40,358 nt of DNA from positions 55,708-96,065 of the forward strand of contig PLZS01000045.1 in the NCBI GenBank assembly GCA_003153555.1, written 5' to 3'. This document shows positions 26,393-35,342 of this stretch, piece by piece. A program made the position numbers and the translations under genes. Under the pieces are notes generated by a model. It saw nothing but the letters and a program-made list of their open reading frames with translations. It was not told where the DNA came from and ran no database searches. Position 1 is the stretch's first letter; the number at the start of each line of letters is the position of its first letter. The stretch is from Candidatus Melainabacteria bacterium. Lineage in GTDB: Bacteria > Cyanobacteriota > Vampirovibrionia > Obscuribacterales > Obscuribacteraceae.

Positions 26393-27538
26393 ATGTGGAA
26401 AACCAGAGATTTCCTTTTCGCGTCAGTTCTGATCTTGCTTTCCTCTGTCCAACCGAGCCATGCGGAGGAAGTGCCTACCGCCTCTGAAGTTGCCGCAGCC
26501 AAGCGCAGCGGCATTCCGATCATGTCTAACACGATCGCTGATATCGCCCAATTTGTTGCACCAGCGGTGGTGAATATCGAAGTTGCCCAAGTGAACAAAG
26601 CTCAGCTAGCAGGGTTAGATTTGCCCATGGCCTTACCCTTTGGCAAGTACGAGTATTTTTTCAATGGTCAAAGGATGGATCAACCCCGGGAAAGCCACAA
26701 TACCGGTTCTGGATTTATTGTTCGCAGCGATGGCTATATCGTGACAAACGCCCATGTGGTGCGCGGCGCCAGTAAAATAAAGGTCACTCTGAACGACAAG
26801 CGCGTCATGGAAGCAACCATCGTCGGCAGCGATGGCTTCTCGGACATCGCGATCGTAAAAATCGACGCGAAGGATCTACCTGTCGCCAATATGGGCACCT
26901 CGAATACAGTTCGACCGGGAGAGTTTGCCATTGCGATCGGCAGCCCGCTTGGTTTTGATCACACTGTCACATTCGGCATCATCTCGGCTGTCGGACGAAC
27001 AATAACAGACGTGAATGGCAACATCAACTTTATTCAATCCGACGTAGCAATCAATCCGGGCAATTCAGGTGGACCACTTTTGAATCTGGACGGCGAAGTG
27101 ATTGGCGTCAATACGGCGATTCAAGCCAACGCTCAGAACATAGGTTTTTCAATTCCGATCGATATCGCAAAATCGGTTTCAAATGACTTGATCGATCATA
27201 GGATGATTCAACGACCCTGGCTCGGAATCGCCATGCAAATAATTGATGAAGCAATGAGCAAAGCTCAAGGACTTCCCGCTAATAGCGGGGTTTTGATCGG
27301 CAAAGTAATCGAAGGAAGTCCGGCTCAGAGCTCCGGCTTACTGCCCGCAGATGTGATTGAAAAAATTGATGGTCACGCCGTCTCTACTCCAAAAGCGGTA
27401 CAGGATTTGGTCAAGTCACACAAGGTAACCGATATTCTACACTTTTCTGTACTTCGAAAAGGCACAGTCACAGCGGTTCCCGTCAAAATCGGGCAGTATC
27501 CGGACAAACCAATTACCGGTCGCGATTATGAGAATTGA
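26393..27538 (+). CDS. htrA: HtrA/DegP-type serine protease with one PDZ domain
   Basis: A 381-residue exported trypsin-like protease and quality-control factor. A signal peptide (about 6-24, cleavage after SHA) precedes the protease domain with triad His121 (TNAHVV), Asp151 (SDIAIVK) and Ser225 (NPGNSGGPL). A single C-terminal PDZ domain (about 272-368; GVLIGKVIEGSPAQ, LPADVIEKIDG) follows. One PDZ gives a DegS/HhoA-like layout rather than two-PDZ DegP. It lies just after guaB3 on the same strand. Confidence 0.93.
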   Translation: MWKTRDFLFASVLILLSSVQPSHAEEVPTASEVAAAKRSGIPIMSNTIADIAQFVAPAVVNIEVAQVNKAQLAGLDLPMALPFGKYEYFFNGQRMDQPRESHNTGSGFIVRSDGYIVTNAHVVRGASKIKVTLNDKRVMEATIVGSDGFSDIAIVKIDAKDLPVANMGTSNTVRPGEFAIAIGSPLGFDHTVTFGIISAVGRTITDVNGNINFIQSDVAINPGNSGGPLLNLDGEVIGVNTAIQANAQNIGFSIPIDIAKSVSNDLIDHRMIQRPWLGIAMQIIDEAMSKAQGLPANSGVLIGKVIEGSPAQSSGLLPADVIEKIDGHAVSTPKAVQDLVKSHKVTDILHFSVLRKGTVTAVPVKIGQYPDKPITGRDYEN

Positions 27539-27714
27539 TTGAAGGTGTAGCGAAAAAGAAGCGCGGCATATAGGCTCGATGCTGCGAACGTGTCACCGAA
27601 GCAAGTAATTGCAGACGGTATAAAACACACAATTGATCAACTGTTCTTTACAAGGGCATGCCGCTCAGTTCACCTCTTAGACTGTTATTGTAAGCGACCT
27701 CAGGTAATCACGCC

Positions 27715-28137
27715 GTGCAAATCTCTACACGATCGTCATGCCTGCCTTTGTTCGCAGTAGCTTCTATGTTGTCGACTGCAACCTACCTCGTGTCTTACCA
27801 GAGTGGATGCGCACAATCGGCAAGCAGCGACAGAGTCAAATCCATGCCGAACACCCATCCAACAGCCGATCCGCGCATCGTAGTGGTGACACCACACGCA
27901 GGACAGATATTCGCTCCCGGTGATACGTTGCGTGTGCATGTATCACTCCAGGCACCACTGCAAGCCAACTATATTTCGGTATCCGCTTTGGGATTAGGCG
28001 ATCTGCAAAGGGAGAATTACAATAGCACCACATATGATGCCAAATTCACAATCCCCAACTACATCGCTGGTCCAATCACGCTGCAACCAGCCATCACCGA
28101 CACCAACAATACATTCATCACAGGACCAGCGCAATGA
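27715..28137 (+). CDS. Small secreted protein of unknown function
   Basis: A 140-residue protein with a probable signal peptide (hydrophobic about 9-27, cleavage near GCA-QS) and a mature beta-rich part (RIVVVTPHAGQIFAPGDTL, LRVHVSL) suggestive of a small immunoglobulin-like or beta-sandwich domain. The start is GTG at 27715 with AGGTAA upstream. It ends just before a dispersed repeat and may be a shortened form of a longer protein; no homologue is recognised. Confidence 0.5.
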   Translation: MQISTRSSCLPLFAVASMLSTATYLVSYQSGCAQSASSDRVKSMPNTHPTADPRIVVVTPHAGQIFAPGDTLRVHVSLQAPLQANYISVSALGLGDLQRENYNSTTYDAKFTIPNYIAGPITLQPAITDTNNTFITGPAQ

Positions 28138-28145
28138 GCGGCTTT

Positions 28146-28187
28146 GCGCGGAGGAGACGAAGGCACTGAAGGCGACGGAGCGCTTAT
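28146..28187 (+). repeat. Dispersed repeat family 2, copy 2
   Basis: GCGCGGAGGAG (28146-28156) followed, three bases on, by the 28-base block (28160-28187) that is identical to the reverse complement of 3876-3903. It lies between convergent gene ends, three bases from the next stop codon. At the other site the same two blocks are about 70 bases apart, with repeat family 1 copy A between them. Confidence 0.85.
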
Positions 28188-28189
28188 AA

Positions 28190-30121
28190 TTAAACTTCCA
28201 ATTCTTGCAAAAGTGAGCCACCAACCAGTTCGTGCAACGATGTGCGGATGCCGCCTTCGTCATCGCTAGAGGCGCACTTAAACAGTTTATCTAGTGAACC
28301 AACCAAGACTGCGTGCTCGAGGGGTTGCGGTTTGCCGACAAATATTTTCTCATACGAAGTTTTGGTCAGACCTTCCTCGGCGGTCAAAAGCTCCTCGTAC
28401 AGCTTTTCTCCTGGCCGCAAGCCGATAAATTTGATCTCGATGTCTTGCCCTAGGCGCAACCCAGAAAACTTGATCAAATCGTGAGCGAGATCGACAATTT
28501 TGACAGGATTGCCCATATCCAAAACGAATATCTCTCCGCCAGAACCAAGTGCCCCCGCTTGCATAATCAATTGCACAGCTTCCGGAATGAGCATGAAGTA
28601 TCGAGTCGCTTCAGGATGAGTGACGGTCAAGGGTCCACCGGCGGCTATCTGCTGACGCCATACAGGGATGACTGAGCCACGACTGGCCAGCACGTTCCCA
28701 AATCGCACCGCTACATACTTGGTTTTCGATCGACGCGCTAAATCCTGAACAACAAGTTCAGCGATGCGCTTGGTCGCGCCCATAACAGAAGTTGGATTGA
28801 CAGCTTTATCGCTTGAGACTAGAACAAAAGTCTCTATGCCGAATTCTGCGGAGAGCTCTGCGACATTCTGGGTGCCACGAATGTTGTTGGTTATCGCTTC
28901 AGGAACATTTGCTTCCATGAGGGGAACATGCTTGTGGGCAGCAGCGTGAAACACCACCTGCGGTGCATGTTTTTCGAAGATATTGAAAAGTCGATTGTGG
29001 TCCCGGATATCAGCTATTATCGGCACCAACTTGACCGGCTCAGGTCGTCCCTTTAACTCTTCGTGGATAGCGAAAATAGAATTTTCACCCTTGCCTAACA
29101 GAAGCAGTACCTTAGGCTGAAATCTCATAATTTGCCGGCACAGCTCACTGCCTATGGAGCCGCCTGCTCCAGTGACAAGCACTACCCGCCCTTCAATGTA
29201 GCCCGCGATCGCAGGCGTGTCCAAAGTGATCGGTTCTCGGCCCAGCAAATCTTCAATTGAAACTTCGCGCAATTGGTTGACGCTAACTTTGCCGTTGATC
29301 AATTCATAGAGACCAGGCAAGATACGTGTTTCGACTTCCGACTGGCGACACATATCGACAATGCGTCGAATTTCAGCCGGCGGAGCAGAAGGCATTGCGA
29401 TAATAACTTGATCGATAAACAGATTTTCGACCAACTTCGGCAAATCTTCCGTGGTACCAAATACGGTGAGGGAACCGATCCGTTTGTGCACCTTGGCCGG
29501 GTCGTCATCCAAAAGACCGACAACGTCAACTCCTAAATCGGAGCGTTGATTTAACTCACGCAGCACTAGTTGACCAGCGTCACCGGCACCGACTAGGAGA
29601 GCGCGCCTGCGTACGGGCTGACGCCAGTGCCTGCGTTGCTTGTGCTCGGTTTGCAGGCGACGCAGAACACGCGGTCCGGTCAGCATCAGGAAGCACAAAC
29701 CAGCGTCAATAGCGATGATGCCATAAGACAGTTGATTGTTTTCGATGCCGGTAAAATTCAAAGCCCGGGCAAGGAATACAAGTGTTGAGACGGCTAAAAC
29801 CGCACAACCCAACTCCATGATTTCGGTCAAGCCGGTGTAGCGCCAAAGCCGTCTATAAACTCCAAAACCCCAATTAGCGAGCAGCCGCAGACAAACTAGC
29901 GCTGGAATTAGAATCGTTAACTGATGCAAGTACGGTCCATCAACTCGACCATCAAAGCGGATCAGGTACGATCCAAGAAAAGCCAGCGACACTAACGCCG
30001 CATCGAAAACTATCTGGAGCACCCGCTTCCATCGAATGCGCGCCAAAGGGCCGGGCGACAGTTCGCCATCTGCTGGTTTCGCAATGGGCTGGGTTTTATC
30101 TGAAGATTCCGGAAGATTCAA
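28190..30121 (-). CDS. Membrane nucleotide-sugar 4,6-dehydratase (CapD/WbpM/PglF family)
   Basis: A 643-residue inner-membrane enzyme. About four hydrophobic helices (35-53, 66-83, 103-120, 133-150) precede a first Rossmann domain (LVGAGDAG, 176-183) and a second catalytic extended-SDR domain with TGAGGSIGSE (317-326) and SSDKAVNPTSVMGATKR (436-452). Met447 replaces the usual catalytic Tyr while Lys451 is kept, as in the membrane-bound WbpM/PglF group, which forms UDP-4-keto-6-deoxy-GlcNAc for surface polysaccharide or glycan synthesis. The start is TTG at 30121. The HAAAHKHVP stretch is intact. No glycosyltransferases are adjacent. Confidence 0.92.
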   Translation of the reverse strand: MNLPESSDKTQPIAKPADGELSPGPLARIRWKRVLQIVFDAALVSLAFLGSYLIRFDGRVDGPYLHQLTILIPALVCLRLLANWGFGVYRRLWRYTGLTEIMELGCAVLAVSTLVFLARALNFTGIENNQLSYGIIAIDAGLCFLMLTGPRVLRRLQTEHKQRRHWRQPVRRRALLVGAGDAGQLVLRELNQRSDLGVDVVGLLDDDPAKVHKRIGSLTVFGTTEDLPKLVENLFIDQVIIAMPSAPPAEIRRIVDMCRQSEVETRILPGLYELINGKVSVNQLREVSIEDLLGREPITLDTPAIAGYIEGRVVLVTGAGGSIGSELCRQIMRFQPKVLLLLGKGENSIFAIHEELKGRPEPVKLVPIIADIRDHNRLFNIFEKHAPQVVFHAAAHKHVPLMEANVPEAITNNIRGTQNVAELSAEFGIETFVLVSSDKAVNPTSVMGATKRIAELVVQDLARRSKTKYVAVRFGNVLASRGSVIPVWRQQIAAGGPLTVTHPEATRYFMLIPEAVQLIMQAGALGSGGEIFVLDMGNPVKIVDLAHDLIKFSGLRLGQDIEIKFIGLRPGEKLYEELLTAEEGLTKTSYEKIFVGKPQPLEHAVLVGSLDKLFKCASSDDEGGIRTSLHELVGGSLLQELEV

Positions 30122-30237
30122 TACGCTTACCAGACTGCCTTACACAAGAGGTCAAGAAGAAGTCAGCCTAATATTAACACTGACCCTTTGACAAAGGCTT
30201 ATGGAAAGCTCATGAGATCCAGAAAGGCAGCCTGGGG

Positions 30238-31161
30238 CTACTTGACACGCAGTTTACCTTTGTTCTTAGCCACCCACTCGCGCACCTTTTCATATGGCAA
30301 CCCCAGCGTTCTAGCTGTGCCTCGCAATGCTTCATCATGATTGACATCCAACTCGAGCAGCTCGTAATAGCGCTTGAGCGCAGCAAGTGTGAGGGGTCCT
30401 TCTTTGAAGTGAGCGGTTGCACTTTGCAGAAACACTTTCCCCAGACCATAACCGACCAAAGCAGAGAGCAGTGCCGGAACCAACATCCACACGTCATAGC
30501 CTTTCATCGGTTTGAAATAATCTGTGAAACCAATCGTGCACCACAAGTGCAAAAGTACTTGCACCGCAGCAAAGACGCCGATAAATGTGTACGGGTTGGC
30601 GATGTACTTGTCCAGCGGGTCAGCCCGCTGACCACGCCGGAAAATTTCGTTGCGCGGACGGATATTCCCTGCACCGACTGCGCTCTTGGGCACAGGAGGG
30701 AACACCATATAGCAACCGATAATGGTGCAAAGCATCATCGCTGGGCTGATAATGTACATATCAAATAGGTTCGATTGCCGCATAAGATCAAAGTACGTCA
30801 TCACCCAAGGCAGATAGAGGGCGATCACAAGCAACAGGAGAAAACGCCCTGGCCCCAGTTTTTGCTCGGTGTGCTTAGCAAACACCCAGAGAAAATAAAT
30901 ATTGAAAGACATCTGGACAATGTGAAAAGAAGCAAAGGTCGCTAAAGTGGTGACCGTAAAAATACCGATGAAGTCTAGCTTGTGCAACATTTCAATCATG
31001 TGCTCTTGCTGGTAGGCATTGTGGGAAAGCCACCAGTCCATGCGCTGCAAGGTCGCCAGCGTGAATGCTCCTAACATTCCGAAGACCATCATGAAAGTAA
31101 ATATGGGTGTAGTCGGCTTATCTTGGATTTCGACAAGTTTGCTGTTGATGTTTTGCGTCAT
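30238..31161 (-). CDS. Rhomboid-like multi-pass membrane protein, probably not a protease
   Basis: A 307-residue protein with about six membrane helices. The segment HIVQMSFNIYFLWVFAKHTE followed by KLGPGRFLLLL resembles the conserved rhomboid H...N...LWVFG..VE..LG..RFL pattern, and a later helix IIGCYMVFPP resembles the rhomboid GAYLVLFP. The catalytic GxSG motif is not present: the aligned helix reads IISPAMMLC. The cytoplasmic C-terminal 60 residues (LTLAALKRYYELLELDVNHDE...) are helical and unassigned. It is downstream of leuS on the same strand, with AGGA before the ATG. The rhomboid kinship needs a structural or profile check. Confidence 0.6.
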   Translation of the reverse strand: MTQNINSKLVEIQDKPTTPIFTFMMVFGMLGAFTLATLQRMDWWLSHNAYQQEHMIEMLHKLDFIGIFTVTTLATFASFHIVQMSFNIYFLWVFAKHTEQKLGPGRFLLLLVIALYLPWVMTYFDLMRQSNLFDMYIISPAMMLCTIIGCYMVFPPVPKSAVGAGNIRPRNEIFRRGQRADPLDKYIANPYTFIGVFAAVQVLLHLWCTIGFTDYFKPMKGYDVWMLVPALLSALVGYGLGKVFLQSATAHFKEGPLTLAALKRYYELLELDVNHDEALRGTARTLGLPYEKVREWVAKNKGKLRVK

Positions 31162-31219
31162 TATTCCTGCCTAAGATAGTTTTTATCGCCCGGTTCCATC
31201 AAACTCTGCCGCCATGAAA

Positions 31220-33793
31220 TCAAATTACCACGTTGACAAGCTTATCTGGCACAACGATAACCTTGCGAATCGACTGTCCATCAATCTTGCTGCGAATTTT
31301 TCGATCATTCATAGCAATTTCCTCAGCCTGTGGTTTGGCCAGGCCCCTTGGAGCGCTAACCTTGCTAACAATTTTCCCGTTAACTTGAAGGACTAACTCA
31401 ATTTGGTTGTCGATCGTTAAACTCTCATCAAAAGCCGGCCACTTGGTTACGTGAATATATGACCCCTCTGCCTTAGCGAAACCAGCTTGCTCCCATAATT
31501 CTTCGGCGATGTGCGGCGCCATGGGAGCCAAAACGAGCAGCAAACTGCGGATCGCAAAAACGAACAAGGCAATCTGTTCTTGGGAAAATTCTGTGGTTAC
31601 GCTGGAACCATTATCAGACCCTGCATCCTGCAAGTATTTATAGAGTCCATTGACCATTTCGTGGCAACGAGCGATGGCAGTATTGAAGTTGTATCGCTCA
31701 GCAGAGAGATCAGCGGTCACTGCTTTGATTGTTTTATGCACAAGTGAATTCAGGGCTTGACTCTTCTCATCCAGTTTTTCGTGCTCAACAGCTGGCGTAG
31801 AAGAAATTGAATCGGGCTTGATTGCTCCCGATTCGATCAAGTCTGTAACGAATCGCCATACCCGTCCGAGAAAACGATGTTGACCAACCGCACCTTCCTC
31901 ATTCCATTCGAGTTCTTGTTCCACTGGAGCAGCAAACAAGGTGAACAAACGTGCGGCATCTGCTCCGTAACGCTTGAAGAAGTCCGTTGTACCAACCACG
32001 TTGCCGCGGGATTTGGACATCTTTTCGATGCGCCCGGATGTGGGTGAAAACTTGGTTACCATCCCTTGAGACAAGAGATTTGTGAAGGGCTCATCGCACT
32101 CGACCAACTTCATATCACGCAGCGCTTTAGTGAAGAACCGCGAATAGAGCAAGTGAAGAATCGCGTGCTCAACGCCACCAACATACTGATCAACGGGCAT
32201 CCAATAATTGGCTTTCGCTTTGGCAAAAACTTCTTTCGGATTTTTCGCATCGGTATAACGTAAGTAATACCAACTCGAATCAATAAATGTGTCCATAGTG
32301 TCAGTCTCACGGCGAGCCGCTCCCTTACATTGAGGACAAGTGGCATTGACGAAACTTTCCATCCGACCAAGAGGAGAACCACCTTCCCCGGTAATGGCAA
32401 TTCCTTCCACTGGCAGCACCACCGGTAGTTGCTCATCAGGAACAGCAACGATGCCGCATTTTGCGCAATGCACAAGCGGAATCGGGCAGCCCCAATAGCG
32501 CTGACGACTGATCAACCAATCACGCAGCCGAAATTGAATTTTGCCGACACCAAGCTTATTGTCGGTGGCATATTGGATGATCTTCTTTTTCGCATCCAGA
32601 CTTTCAAGTCCGTTGAACTTTCCTGAATTCACCATCGTGCCTTGTTCTAGATAAGACTCTTTGAGGGATTCAGAGACTTGCCCGGTAGGCGAAATGACTT
32701 CGGTAATTGGCAGCGTGAACGTAGTCGCAAAAGCAAAATCGCGCTCATCATGAGCCGGCACTCCCATGACTGCGCCTGTTCCGTAATTCATCAAAACGTA
32801 ATCAGCGATCCAGATCGGCACAACATCACCGTTGAACGGATTGACCACGTAGGTGCCAAGCGGAACGCCTGTTTTGGTTTTCTCTCCGGTCATTCGATCA
32901 AGTTCAGTTTTATGATTCGACTGATCTACATACTTTACGACTGCTTCTTTGCACTGATCCGTCGTCAGCTGGGACACCAAGGGATTTTCAGGGGCGAGAA
33001 CTAGATAGCTAACACCAAAAACGGTATCAGGACGAGTAGTGAAGACACTAATCTGAATATTTGGTTTGCTTTCAACGGTGAAGTTCAACACTGCACCTTC
33101 AGACTTGCCAATCCAGTTTTGCTGCATGATCCGAACGCTCGAAGGCCAGTTCTGAAGCTTGTCTAAATCCTGCAAAAGTGGCTCGGCATAATCGGTGATC
33201 TTCAAAAACCACTGACTCATCAGGCGCTGTTCGACGCTAGTTTCTGGATGTCGCCAGCAAGCACCATCTTCCACTTGTTCGTTAGCTAAGACGGTCTGAC
33301 AGACGGGGCACCAGTTCACTGGAGCTTCTTTGCGCACCGCCAAATTATGTTTGAAGAACTGCAGAAAGAGCCACTGCGTCCAGTGATAATAATCGCTGTC
33401 ACACGTGGTCACTTCACGCCGCCAGTCGAAACTAGTGCCGAGTTTTTTCAACTGTTCGTCACGCATAAAACGGATGTTTTGCTTAGTCCAACTTTCTGGA
33501 TGCATTTTTCGCGAGATCGCCGCATTTTCAGCTGGCAAGCCGAAGGCATCCCAGCCCATAGGGTTCAACACGTTGTAACCGTGCATTCTGCGAGAGCGGC
33601 TGATCACATCAGAAATTGTGTAAACCCGCATGTGACCCATGTGCAGGTCACCAGACGGGTACGGAAACATAACCAGCGAGTAATACTTGGGACGAGTTGT
33701 ATCATCATCATCAGCTTGATAGATACCCGCTTCTTCCCATTTAGTCTGCCACTTCTCTTCGAAATCTTGAGGCAAATACTGCTGACTGACCAT
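31220..33793 (-). CDS. leuS: Leucyl-tRNA synthetase
   Basis: An 857-residue class I synthetase of the usual bacterial length. HMGH at 51-54 (HIGH motif), [16 protein letters not shown], a CP1 editing insertion with the TTRPDT stretch ([11 protein letters not shown]), CxxC zinc-type knuckles (WCPVC, HCAKCG, CPQC), DSSWYYLRY, and KMSKSRGNV are all visible. The C-terminal domain is complete, ending [14 protein letters not shown]. Its upstream region carries dispersed repeat copy C 23 bases before the ATG. Confidence 0.97.
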   Translation of the reverse strand: MVSQQYLPQDFEEKWQTKWEEAGIYQADDDDTTRPKYYSLVMFPYPSGDLHMGHMRVYTISDVISRSRRMHGYNVLNPMGWDAFGLPAENAAISRKMHPESWTKQNIRFMRDEQLKKLGTSFDWRREVTTCDSDYYHWTQWLFLQFFKHNLAVRKEAPVNWCPVCQTVLANEQVEDGACWRHPETSVEQRLMSQWFLKITDYAEPLLQDLDKLQNWPSSVRIMQQNWIGKSEGAVLNFTVESKPNIQISVFTTRPDTVFGVSYLVLAPENPLVSQLTTDQCKEAVVKYVDQSNHKTELDRMTGEKTKTGVPLGTYVVNPFNGDVVPIWIADYVLMNYGTGAVMGVPAHDERDFAFATTFTLPITEVISPTGQVSESLKESYLEQGTMVNSGKFNGLESLDAKKKIIQYATDNKLGVGKIQFRLRDWLISRQRYWGCPIPLVHCAKCGIVAVPDEQLPVVLPVEGIAITGEGGSPLGRMESFVNATCPQCKGAARRETDTMDTFIDSSWYYLRYTDAKNPKEVFAKAKANYWMPVDQYVGGVEHAILHLLYSRFFTKALRDMKLVECDEPFTNLLSQGMVTKFSPTSGRIEKMSKSRGNVVGTTDFFKRYGADAARLFTLFAAPVEQELEWNEEGAVGQHRFLGRVWRFVTDLIESGAIKPDSISSTPAVEHEKLDEKSQALNSLVHKTIKAVTADLSAERYNFNTAIARCHEMVNGLYKYLQDAGSDNGSSVTTEFSQEQIALFVFAIRSLLLVLAPMAPHIAEELWEQAGFAKAEGSYIHVTKWPAFDESLTIDNQIELVLQVNGKIVSKVSAPRGLAKPQAEEIAMNDRKIRSKIDGQSIRKVIVVPDKLVNVVI

Positions 33794-33815
33794 TGAGCTG
33801 TCCTCTCCTGGGAGC

Positions 33816-33875
33816 GCCTATGCACACTAGTGGGGTCTTTGCAGCAAGCTGCCCGACTCCGTGAAGCTGCTCGGC
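33816..33875 (+). repeat. Dispersed repeat family 1, copy C
   Basis: GCCTATGCACACTAGTGGGG, then TCTTTGCAGCAAGCTGCCCG, then GAAGCTGCTCGG. The middle portion differs from copy B by single bases; the leading TTATCCTAGGATA block is absent. It lies in the divergent space between leuS and tyrS, where it would be in the leuS leader or promoter. Confidence 0.85.
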
Positions 33876-33928
33876 TGTTAACTGAACAAAGCGAAAAGGG
33901 CAAACGACCAACGATACCCCGAAGTAAT

Positions 33929-33991
33929 GAATCTTAGCTCAGGCGCAATGCTGAGAACAAGCGAATACTGCCCCATGCTAAGATTCTTAGC
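33929..33991 (+). promoter_or_regulatory. Cluster of TCTTAGC half-sites upstream of tyrS
   Basis: GAATCTTAGCTC (33929-33940) is repeated as GATTCTTAGCTC further on, and GCTAAGATTC (33977-33986) is a perfect 10-base inverted match to the first. The second site is itself a near-palindrome, GCTAAGA-T-TCTTAGC. A small CTCAG/CTGAG hairpin lies between. This could be an operator with several half-sites or a leader RNA with alternative pairings; it ends about 27 bases before the tyrS ATG. No T-box signature was seen. Confidence 0.5.
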
Positions 33992-34017
33992 TCTTTTCAC
34001 ATCAAGGAACAGGTGCC

Positions 34018-35280
34018 ATGGCCCAGCAAGAGGAACTCGTGAAACAAGAAGACGAGGAAGATTCGATTCCTCCCGAAATAATGGAAGAAGCACGAGAACT
34101 GTGCCGCGGGACGGAGGTTTTGCCCGAAGGAGCAAGGGGACTAGCCAAGCGCATAAAACATTGTCGAGACAACGGTCGCGTATTGCGCGTCAAACTCGGT
34201 GTCGATCCCACTCACACAGACTTGCACATCGGACACGCCGTTCTTTTTCGCAAGCTAAAACGATTTCAAGACTTCGGTCATCAGGTGGTTTTGATCATCG
34301 GAGGCTTCACCGCTCAGATCGGTGATCCATCTGGACGAAATTCAACCAGACCACCGCTGACGGCAGCTGACGTGAAAGCCAATGCGGAAACTTATCTCAA
34401 TCAGATCGGCATCATTTTAGATTTAAAGAAAACAGAGGTGACCAACAATGCTGATTGGCTTGCTCCCTTAAATTTGAATGATTTGCTCAAGCTAGCAAGC
34501 AGAGTAACAACCAATCAATTGCTCGCGAAGGAAGCGTTTGGTGACCGTATCGAAAAGCAGCTGCCGGTTTTCTTTCATGAACTGTTTTACCCATTGCTGC
34601 AAGGGTACGACTCTGTTGCAATCAAGTCAGACATCGAGTTAGGGGGAACCGATCAGCGTTTCAACATCCTTATGGGACGCGAGTTGCAACCCCACTATCA
34701 GATCGAGCCTCAACTGGCGATGTTCTTGCCCTTGCTAGAGGGTACGGATGGCGAAAAGAAAATGTCCAAGTCCTACAACAACTACGTCGGACTGAAAGAC
34801 GAACCTGACGATATGTTCGGTAAATGCATGCGCATACCGGACCATCTGTTGATCAAATACTTTGAGTTGGCGACGTCTCTAACTGGGCGTGAAATTGATG
34901 AAATCAAGACGGCACTGGAAGCCGGGTCTAACCCGAAGGATTCCAAGGAGCGACTTGCAGAGCAAGTGGTGCGCCAGTATCATGGTGAGGACGCAGCCAA
35001 GCAAGCCACTTTGAGCTGGCAAAGAGTGCACAGCCAGAAACAAGTGCCCGCCGATATGCCACTGCATGTGGTATCGGAGCCAACACAGTTGTTCAGAATT
35101 CTCGTCGACGCCCAGATGTCAGCAAGCACTAGCGACGCAAAACGCCTAATTCAAGAGGGAGGCGTTCGTATCGATGGCGAGCAAGTCAAGGATCCAATCT
35201 TATTGATTAGTTTGGCGGGCGACGAAAGCCAAGTCGTTCAAGTGGGCAGGCGTAAATTCGTTCGCTTAAGTGCGAAATGA
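34018..35280 (+). CDS. tyrS: Tyrosyl-tRNA synthetase
   Basis: A 420-residue class I synthetase. VKLGVDPTHTDLHIGHA carries HIGH at 70-73; GGTDQRFN (209-216) and KKMSKSYNN with KMSKS at 248-252 are typical. A C-terminal S4-like RNA-binding domain covers about 355-415 (ASTSDAKRLIQEGGVRIDG). An acidic N-terminal extension of about 30 residues precedes the fold. The sequence style fits the TyrZ/TyrS2 group, a judgement from memory. AAGGA lies upstream of the ATG. It is divergent from leuS. Confidence 0.96.
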   Translation: MAQQEELVKQEDEEDSIPPEIMEEARELCRGTEVLPEGARGLAKRIKHCRDNGRVLRVKLGVDPTHTDLHIGHAVLFRKLKRFQDFGHQVVLIIGGFTAQIGDPSGRNSTRPPLTAADVKANAETYLNQIGIILDLKKTEVTNNADWLAPLNLNDLLKLASRVTTNQLLAKEAFGDRIEKQLPVFFHELFYPLLQGYDSVAIKSDIELGGTDQRFNILMGRELQPHYQIEPQLAMFLPLLEGTDGEKKMSKSYNNYVGLKDEPDDMFGKCMRIPDHLLIKYFELATSLTGREIDEIKTALEAGSNPKDSKERLAEQVVRQYHGEDAAKQATLSWQRVHSQKQVPADMPLHVVSEPTQLFRILVDAQMSASTSDAKRLIQEGGVRIDGEQVKDPILLISLAGDESQVVQVGRRKFVRLSAK

Positions 35281-35342
35281 TCATTACCAGGGCGCCCTGC
35301 GCTAACATTGCACAGGCACCCGAGTCCAAGCATTGAGCTTCC

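Noticed and set aside
33794..34017. T-box riboswitch for leuS or tyrS
   Set aside because: Neither the conserved T-box bulge sequence nor a specifier loop followed by a terminator/antiterminator pair is visible.
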